The notes under the pieces: model-generated | Told to the model about the DNA's origin: nothing | What the model saw: the letters and a program-made list of their open reading frames with translations, nothing else | Database searches by the model: none | Part shown: one piece after another, positions 55,543-64,000 of the stretch | Layout of the letters: the number at the start of each line of letters is the position of its first letter | How positions within the stretch are numbered: position 1 is the first letter of the stretch | NCBI GenBank assembly: GCA_014898415.1 | Contig: RCTD01000008.1 | Span: 496,001-560,000, forward strand | Length of the DNA stretch: 64,000 nucleotides | From: Stromatinia cepivora | Taxonomy: Eukaryota > Ascomycota > Leotiomycetes > Helotiales > Sclerotiniaceae | Direction of reading: 5' to 3' | Position numbers and translations under genes: made by a program

Positions 55543-58500
55543 CCTGACCAAGGGTGGTCTAGTATTGAACGAAGTTCGAGATTAAGCAGCTCACTCTGCC
55601 GTCCCCTGGTTCGTTTTAAGATACCGAGTCACTTCTAAACTGAATGCCAAAACTAATGGTGAAATTGTATATTGCTTTCCCAGCAGTATTGTATCTCCCC
55701 TGTCTCGGTGCCAAATTGAGGCGGCTTAGGTGGGGATGTGAGGTTTATTTTCGAGAATCCTAGTTTTGTTGCTAAAAACGAGCGTAAAGGCCTGAAGAGA
55801 CCGATTTCTTAACTGAGTCTTTTTTTTTTCTCGATAGACCTGGATTGGATGAAATTGGGACCGTGAATAATTGGATCTGCTAAAACAGCAGAGAAAAAAA
55901 AGAATGTAGATTATTTATTAAGGTGGATTTGAAAATTGGATTTTGGATTGCTGATGGGGTTCGGAGGTTACGAACTTTGCGAGGATTAAAAAAGGCGTAG
56001 TAGTATAGTAGGCGTAGCAGGCGTTGGCGTGATTTGTGGTTTATTAAAGGTCTAATTCGTGTGTGCTAGGCATATAAAAAACGTGTCGGATTGGTCAACA
56101 GTTTACGGAACAACGTATTTGATATTGGTGGATTGGTGGATCCTGTGTGTGGTTCCCTGAACTGAATAATCCCTGGAATACGTGGGTCGTGGATCATGGA
56201 GCATTAGAAATCGTGAGAGAGAGATAGAGAGAGGGGGAGGTGTGTGTGAGGGAGAGGAGGAGGCTGTTAACAAGAATGAAAGGAAAGAAAAATCAAGAAT
56301 AATAAAATTTAAATGAAGTGAAAGTTTTCCGATGCTGTTTTTGATCGCGCTGACAGAGAGACGGATGAAGACTTGGAACGAATGCGGTCGAGTTTTGTTT
56401 GTTGTATTTTTCTCCTGTTATTTTTCCCTTCCCTCGCTGAAACCTGAAACTTTTTGTTCCTGTCGGCTTGGTTGTTCCCTTTCTCTAAGATTTCTCTCCC
56501 TTGATAAGAAAAAAAGGATGAATCTGCTGGTGCCAAGATGTGCTTGTTGACTTGTGTGAGAGATAGAGAGAGGCTGTTTATTTTCTTAACGCCATGTAAA
56601 TATGGTTCTCCCTACCGGCCGATGAAGGTAGGTAGTAGGTAGTAGGTACTAGGTACTAGGTAGGTATTTACTAACAAACAACTCCGTACTATAGTAATTT
56701 ATCAATTTAAGGTTGGTTGGTCACTGCAGCTCCGAGCTGAGAAAGCTAGAAAAGCAAACTCTAACGGAATAAGCTATAATTATAATTATAATTATAATTA
56801 TAATAATACAGCTATAGAAAGTATACAGGTAGGTAGCCAGCGATTAGCAAAACAGACGAAATATGCTTCCCAGCAAAAAAGATAGTTTGATATAAAAACT
56901 CTAATATAAGACAACCGGTATTTAGATTTCACTTCCCCCTGTCAATAAAATTAAAGAAAAATGGCATGAATATCTAAGCATTTCGTATTGTCTAAATTAC
57001 AATATCAAGGCCGTGAATGTCTTGGGGGAGAAAGCGATGAGACGGTGATAGTGGCATTTACACTACATATATATATATATATACTTCGAGAAGTTCGAGT
57101 TTTTCACCTCTAACGTTACAGTGAATGCCACCTGAGAGTGGATACAACAGACGCCTTGCGCCACTGCTGTTTAAAAACCGCAAAAGCTAATAGTTATTGC
57201 GGGAAGTAACGACTTTGGCGGAATGAGGACGGACTCAGACCAAATTAGTCAGTCTAATGAATGATCTGGAGGAGAGAAAAAGGTACCTTTCGACAAGAAC
57301 TGGCATTGTAGACAGCGACAACGATTCGATTGGGATAGATAAGCCGTCCATAGGTTTGAGATCAGTGTTGATAATCATTGACATCCATAGGATAATTATG
57401 AAGATGTAAGTTGGAAGGTACAGTACCTACCGGTTTTGTACTAAGGTTCCCCTAAATGCCAACTACGGAAGCCGAGTCTGAAGGGGACTACCAAAATTGC
57501 ATGACCGGTTCAAAAGTACCACCTTACGAATATGACGGGTGCTTAAAGCCGAAGAGCTTCATCACAGTTATATTTTGCTTCGTCTCAAGCCTTCAGCCGT
57601 GAGAAGAGCAATCATGTTATCGGATGGAATGAGATTCATTTCAAGTGTGAATGGAATGGTTCCAGAACTTTAGATCAAAACTTTGAGTATGTCCTAAAGT
57701 TGACCTGAAAGACTCAGATTGCAATAACGTGGATTACCCATTGTTATGTAAGCGCTTATATCGATTGCAGCAATCCCTAATTCGAAACATAGGCTGTGCT
57801 AGAGTTTCTGACTGCTTGTTTTTACGTCCCGTTCATTTAGGAAGAGGTGCGATATCAGACAGAGATGCTTCATAGGTCTAGAGGAAATCATCAATCTTCT
57901 GGATGAGAAGAGAATTGACAAATCTGGAGTAACTGCAGGGTCAAAAGGGGGGAGAGGCTTCCACGACCGAAAGGCTGTGCAGATACAAAGATTACGATTA
58001 CAGGGATATCTACCACACCGAATAGAATCCTCAAAGCTTAGGTCTCCCACTCATCATCCAAGTACGAAGTACGAACTCCCAAACTGAATTTATTAACATA
58101 GGCATTCTCTCAACTTTCAAGACCCAACGAACACCCCCCCACGATAATCACGATTCACAATTGATGTCACGACAATAATCTTTCTTTGGTGGCCGCGGTC
58201 CGTGGCCCGCTGCTCGCACACGTTCCTTGTCAAAATCTTTCCCTTGATGGCCGTCAAATCGATAGCGTCCGCGATGCGTTGGTTTCCTCAGCACCTACTG
58301 ACACTGTGCCTTAGCTGCTCGGCCTACAAACCTCGTGGGGTTAACATCCGTTGATTTCAGTGAGTGGTCGTACCAAACTTTCGTCCTTTCGAACTTCATT
58401 CTCAATTTCCCATACTTCGGGATATTTCTACCTTGCGATAATCACTGTATCTGTCTTAGATTATTGGCAAGGCTCAGTCGACAGCAATTAATCAAAAGTT

Positions 58501-61500
58501 GGAATCTTTGGGTCAATAATCTATATTTGAGGATAAGGGGGGGGCATTGATGATGAGATGATTGTCTGTGCGAGGGGAGAGATGCTAACATGGAATACAC
58601 GACTATCAAAATCCCGGTCGACCTGAAATACGGTATGCAGGTATCATAGAGCACAACAGGGTTCTATAGAAAGCCGGTATTCTCGTTGATAATGAAGTCC
58701 ACACTGGTTTAACAGGCGTATCTTCTATCATATAGAAGAGCGGAAGGTCCGGATACTTGGTCAAATCTCTGCAATTTAAAGTTCTATCTTGATACATATC
58801 CAATCGTACCATAACGATGAGACAGGTATGTATACAAAGTCGGTTGTAGAACCAACATCTTGTCTTAGAAGAATCAATCGAATGGGCCTCACATGCTCCA
58901 CGACAACAGTTACAATACTCCATTTAATGCAGCCAGCTTAAAAATCGATCGATTTATAAAATAGAAGGCTCCGTATATTTATAGTTCGGGAGGGAAAAGG
59001 AGAAGGAGATCAGGAAGCATTCGTATCTCTAGAACCTTTTTCTCCATATATTCGACGCGTTCTAAAGCTACCGCCAAGTTCGAATTGACTTGAGCCACTA
59101 TGAATAAACTTTTGAGATAAAAAGTGGAATTCATATCTTGGGCAAACCAAGGAAGACCATCCCCACTCTCATTTTTTCTATGGGTGCGCATGTATCATTG
59201 TGGATAAAACATGTCGATCTGACCGACCGGATGTAAAAAAAATATTGGATTTTGGAATTTCTATTTTGAGTCAACCCAATCAATCAGACAGATCTACAGT
59301 GTATCATTGATGCTGTCGCTTCATATGCAACTTCGAGGCTCGAAAGTCAATATAGGATGTTGAAAATAGGCAACAAGAAACAAACACCACATCTATTACT
59401 AGAGCTCTTTGCTATTGGTCTCATACTCGGGATTTTCTCTCAATTAGGTTCCAATTCAAAGAGATGTGTGCCATTTTTTCTACCTTGCAGATTGGACATA
59501 TCTCATCACCCAATTTTCAGGCCAAACGATGTTCAATGCCTCAAGTTTTTGATATACCCGACCATTCAAATACTGCAATATCCGATGCATACGACATAAC
59601 CACCAACATTTCAAGGTTCATACGAGGCAGGACTTTCAAAAGTTACCATTGTTGTATCAGAGCAACCATGATTACTGTCTTTTCTTTACTAATCACTCTG
59701 ATCGCTTTTAAGGATTCGAACAAGGCGAATTGTTTTCGGGTGTAACCGAAGGTTATGATGGAAGAAAATGAAAATCCAATCTACCAAGGCAAATTCGCCA
59801 AGAAGTTTAAGAGCAGGGGGAAATTCATACCCAAGTTTCCCATTGGAAATCAAGAACATATCTTCCGAAATTACTGTTACTCTCACGACTTGGGCTCGGA
59901 TGTTTCAGATACATCCGTAGATTCCGTACGGTAAGAAATTTAAAGAAATAAGGTACCATCATATTTTCGTTGGCTTGCTTGCAAAATTACCACGCTGCTC
60001 ACAATCTTATGCTTATCTTATCTTCATGCTGATATCATCTGCTCACCGAAATGCCATTCTTACTGTTGTACAGTATACACAAGTAAGGGAATATAGAAAC
60101 AAGGTTTCTCACTCTCTCAATACCAAGAATTTTCAATCTCAATGTTAAAGCAAACTCATACACGACTTGCAAGATTATAAGAGTGTTTACTATGGATATA
60201 AAGTTTTCGAATGTTTGAAGGGGGGGGTGAGGGGTGTAGAAGGAAGGGTTGATGGATGATGGTTATGGGTTATGAGCAATAGGTTATGAAAATATTGAAA
60301 TGGGAAAATATATAATGTAGACTTGGGTATGAGGAGATGGGGGGATTAAGATGGTATTTGGAGTTTAGTTAATCTTCAAAAGAAACTTTGATTGAGATTT
60401 GGGGGTGGGAGGGATGGGGGAAGGGATGATGTCTGGATTTTATATTGTAGCGGGATCTAGAGAGGAAAGAGAAGGGAGAGTAAGAGTAGATTCATCACAT
60501 CAGGAGATTTTAATTGTGTTTGATGATCTCAGTTAAAGATAGGTAGGTATTGAGATTAGATATGGCAGAGATGAAAAGATATTCATCATGAGTGTGTGCT
60601 CATTATTTGTATATCAAATCTGGGATTTCAGATTGGACGGCTACCAAATTTGAAATTTGACCAGAGATGACTGGATTGAATGGTCCAAAAATGAATAAGT
60701 GAAGATATCTGGGGGACAGAAGTTCAATAAATGGATGGGAATAGGTCTCTGGTTATTTCATTCGGTAGAGATGGCTTCATTGACAAGCATCTCTATCCCA
60801 GTAGCAACTATTTATAAAACGGCGAAGAAATCCCTTCTATCAGCAGACTCTCATCACAATAACAATGGATATCTATGACAGTCCAAGCATGTTGCAAGAA
60901 TCATCAACTATTGTCGAATCAAGCGAAAATGGGGAATAAACAATATTACAATATTGCAATTGGCATCAGCTACCACGAAGCTAGTGAAATGGAGAGCAAT
61001 GGTGATACAATCACATTGTCACTACATTTACCTCTCGCCATTATGACAATAATAAACAACACCACCCCAACCACCTTAACCTCCCATGCATCTCCTGCCC
61101 GGCGCCTCTGCCCCACCCCCCAAACCCCCCTTCCCATCTACGTCCGCTACCTCCCCATAACTCACACCAGCTTCCCTCCACCCATCCTCCACGCATTCCA
61201 CAGAACCCCTAATTATGTCCTCCTCCAGCCCAAGCCCAATACAAACCCATCAACCTCATCATATCCGACTAGCATATCTAATCTCCAACCATTTACCATC
61301 ACTCACCGAAGCAAGAAATTAGAGAAAGATTTTTATCTTATATGATTATGCGGCCGGTCTGAGTTGTTTATGTTTATGTATGTGTATCTATTCTTTTCAA
61401 ATCGTTGGTTTCCACAACTAGTCTAATAGTGGTTGGTATTCGGGTAAGATGTTGGGGAGTCGCTACACTACACCCTAAACCCTCTCGCTAATGGCTATGT

Positions 61501-62404
61501 ATATCATCTAGCTCTTAAATCACTTAATCACAGCATAAATTCTACCGCGATGTTCCGGGCTAACCTCGATATTGATGCGTATGATGATGATGCAGAAATG
61601 AACATTAATGTAATAGCGCGTGCTCTCTGTAAGTTGTTAGCTGCGAGCCCATGAGCCCGTGGATTATGTGTGATTTTTAGGTTATGTTACAGGATGTAGA
61701 GAGGGCATTTGCGAGGGAAAATAGAAGTTGGATGATCGCGTGAAAGGGAGATACTTGGAGATGGTAAGGTGTCTGATGATCGGTTGGTTTGGATTTGAGA
61801 GAATTTGTAGTGAAGACAGCAGAGAGGTTTAGTATGGTGATTTTTTAAGTGCTGATAGGAAGACTGGTTAAGAAATGGGTGCGTACATTCCGATAGGCTC
61901 ATAAAATCATTCTGGTAAAGATATATCAATCCACTCGGACATTCATGGGAATCCAAATGATCAAGCACCAGATGCATGAGATGATTATGGATAAATGAAG
62001 CATCACAAAGCTGGCATCAAGGCTATCCATTTCGTTGCCGGGCACTCAGAGTTCATAGAACGTAAAGCATAAACACACTTCAAAGAAAACTTTTCTATTG
62101 CACCTAATATTTGCGCTAACTTGCTTTCTTTCCCATTGCGTTGCTTTAACCATCATATCGTTGCCCAACGTCTCTAGCTATGAACTTCCAGGCACAATTT
62201 ATCTCATAATCTCCACGACTAGAGGTCAATTCCTCCAAATAAACAAATGGCGAAAAAAGAATTCCGTGAAAATAATCGTAATTTTTCTCGTATTGCAATG
62301 ACTTCTCAAAATAACGCAACCCAGACAAACAATCGGTGCTGCTAGCCGAAATATGAAAAAAAGTGGAGAGAATATCTTTTGACTCGCGTAAAGGTGTCGA
62401 GGAT
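55543..62404. other. Long intergenic region before SUB2
   Basis: About 6.9 kb without a supportable gene. The left end is the promoter of the ApbA-like gene, with TAGG/TAGGTAC repeats at about 56625-56665, an AATTAT array at about 56775-56810 and an AT run at about 57066-57084. Open frames such as plus 60875-61345 (156 codons, Pro/Thr/His-rich in its second half) and minus 61687-61977 have no recognisable domain. Frequent short G-rich runs (GGGGGGG, GGGTGGGAGGG) occur at about 60220-60425. Confidence 0.4.
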
Positions 62405-63669
62405 CTAGTCAGTCTTGGTGTACGCGGCGGAATCGACACCTCCCTCAGGGTACTCTCTGTTATATTTTGTCAGCATTGATAATGAAAAGTGTGGTAAGGC
62501 CTGGGTAGCGGGATGGGGAGGCGCAATGAGTTAACTTACGGAAGTGCAACCTCGAATCTTTTCTCAACAGCCTTCAGAACCTCTTGGTCTGCCTCATTGC
62601 TGACGAATGAAATGGCAAGACCTTTGGTTCCGAAACGACCAGCACGACCAACACGATGAAGGTAAGAATCTGCATCAGGTGGAAGATCGTAGTTAATAGC
62701 CAAGTTAATCTTGTTGACATCAATACCACGACCAAACACATCAGTAGCCACACATATACGCTTGTTGAAGTCCTTGAAGTCATTGAAACGCTTGATACTA
62801 CTCGTGTGTCAGTAATGCACAATTCTTCATGATATTATAAGACATACCGTTCCTCTTGGCTGACACCAGAGTGGATTGCAACAGATGGGAAGTTACATTC
62901 GCGCAAGAGTTTATCCAGTTCAGTGGCTCTGACTGTGCTCTTGACGAAAATGATAACTTGGTTGAAGGAAAGCTCATCTAGCAATTCGTTAAGACGTCTA
63001 TTCTTCTCTCTTTCTTCTAACTTGATATAATATTGTTGAAGACCATAAAGGGTAAGCTTTGTCTCATTATCAATGTAGATTTCGAGAGGGTTCTGCATGA
63101 ACTTCTTGCAGATAGGTCGAACCTCTTGAGAAAGAGTGGCACTAAACATCATGACTTGTTTTTGTGGTGGTGTGGCTCTGAAGATTTCTTGAACATCGCG
63201 GCGCATATCTATAACAATATCAACATTATGCACCTGGAGACTTTGTAGTCAGACTTACCAATTTGATCCAACATCTTATCACACTCATCGAGAACGAAAA
63301 CCTTGACGCTGTTGAGGCGCAAGTATTTGTCCCGAACGAGAGCGTTCAATCGACCTGGAGTACCGACGATGATGTGTGGATGTGTTTCTGGATTCTTCAA
63401 TACCTCAACATCCTTGCTAATAGGAACTCCACCATAGAAAACACCAATCTTGACATCGGGCATGAAATGACAGAAGCGTTGGTATTCATTTCGAATTTGG
63501 TAAGCCAATTCACGAGTGTGGCACATCACAAGTACGGATGTTTCACCGGCGACTACCTCGACTTGTTGCAGAGTTGTGAGGACGAAAACGGCGGTTTTAC
63601 CGAGACCAGATTTGGCCTGGCAGAGGACGTCTGTTCCAAGAATCGCTTGGGGAATACAGACTTGCTGAA
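62405..63669 (-). CDS. SUB2: SUB2/UAP56 DECD-box RNA helicase, 3' part (5' end outside window)
   Basis: Exons 63259-63669, 62848-63208, 62540-62797 and 62405-62456 encode about 360 residues of the roughly 440-residue family. Visible helicase motifs in order: Q-motif end VQQVCIPQ, motif [19 protein letters not shown] (Ia), TPGRL (Ib), DECD (II), SAT (III), VIIFVKST (IV), GRGIDV (V) and [10 protein letters not shown] (VI). The C-terminus is [19 protein letters not shown] rather than DEAD is diagnostic of Sub2, which acts in spliceosome assembly and in mRNA export through TREX. Upstream of 63669 the acceptor TACAG is preceded by at least 331 bases with no sign of the expected exon (the FRDFLLKPELLRAI region), so the 5' exon or exons lie beyond the window. 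Confidence 0.95.
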
Positions 63670-64000
63670 CTGTAGTGATCGGACCGAAGTTAGATTAAGT
63701 GATCAAATATATAATCAGGTGCAAGAGATTGCAAGTCCGTCCATCTACGCAAAATACATCCAGAACGCAACACCGAGAATTCACAGATCGAAGTAAAAGC
63801 CCGATATTTGCCTTTGAAGGCGCAGATCGTCAACCTTACACAAACACAATAAGGAAGGCGTCGATTCCGAGTCGATCCTGGAAGTCTCTCGGCATGCACT
63901 TTAAACGTATCTCCTACAAATCTTGCCAGCAATAATATCGCCGCTTTCTCTCGAGATTCTCGCCTAACGCATATGTTTGCCATCATTCCGAATCTTGTAT
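63670..64000 (-). other. Long SUB2 intron (donor outside window)
   Basis: The acceptor CACTACAG abuts the SUB2 exon at 63669. No family-conserved coding segment is found in any minus-strand frame from here to the window end, so this is intron sequence of at least 331 bases. The other three SUB2 introns are 49 to 83 bases. Confidence 0.8.

Noticed and set aside
60875..61345. 156-codon plus-strand open frame with ATG
   Set aside because: It has no motif, no signal peptide and changing composition along its length. It may be chance in non-coding DNA, and RNA evidence would be needed.

Overview
The window looks like nuclear DNA of a filamentous ascomycete, most likely a leotiomycete of the Botrytis/Sclerotinia type. 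Genes have introns of about 50 to 110 bases with GTAxGT-like donors, intergenic DNA is rich in short repeats such as TAGG/CCTA, an AT-rich island shows strong RIP-type (C-to-T and G-to-A) decay, and the proteins are fungal orthologues. The genus is an inference.

Layout: an intron-bearing tRNA-Tyr (345-431) lies at the left edge. A CCCH zinc-finger gene (1222-2766, minus) and a gene for a secreted acidic-repeat protein with a CBM19-like end (4209-5481, minus) follow. Then come about 10.8 kb without a supportable gene, ending at a PHO80/Pcl-type cyclin gene (16334-18337, plus). From about 20.3 to 35.2 kb lies an AT-rich, RIP-degraded island of nested LTR retrotransposons: an outer Ty1/copia element (21153-35190, minus) interrupted by a second copia element (25385-33670, minus) and by a little-mutated solo LTR (23647-23928) with a perfect 5-base target duplication.

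Right of the island: a WBP11-like splicing-factor gene (38070-39010, minus), a decayed dynamin-like G domain fused to a Trp/Gly/Cys-rich C-terminal domain (41617-42600, plus), a small 2EXR/F-box-like gene (43119-43879, minus), POP1 of RNase P/MRP (45364-48021, minus), a divergent unknown gene (48643-49491, plus), a five-exon ApbA/PanE-like reductase with a long disordered tail (52890-55542, minus), about 6.9 kb of non-coding DNA, and the 3' part of the DECD-box RNA helicase gene SUB2 (62405 to beyond 63669, minus), whose first exon or exons lie outside the window.

The genes do not form a pathway or cluster. Several conserved housekeeping genes act in RNA metabolism (WBP11, POP1, SUB2, tRNA-Tyr). 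The accessory genes, namely the secreted CBM19-like protein, the degenerate dynamin fusion and the 2EXR-like gene, lie in gene-poor DNA, two of them close to the transposon island. The most unusual items are the secreted protein with duplicated exons each carrying a DnaJ-type CxxCxGxG motif, the GTPase-dead dynamin fusion, and the mirror-image RIP gradient across the LTRs.
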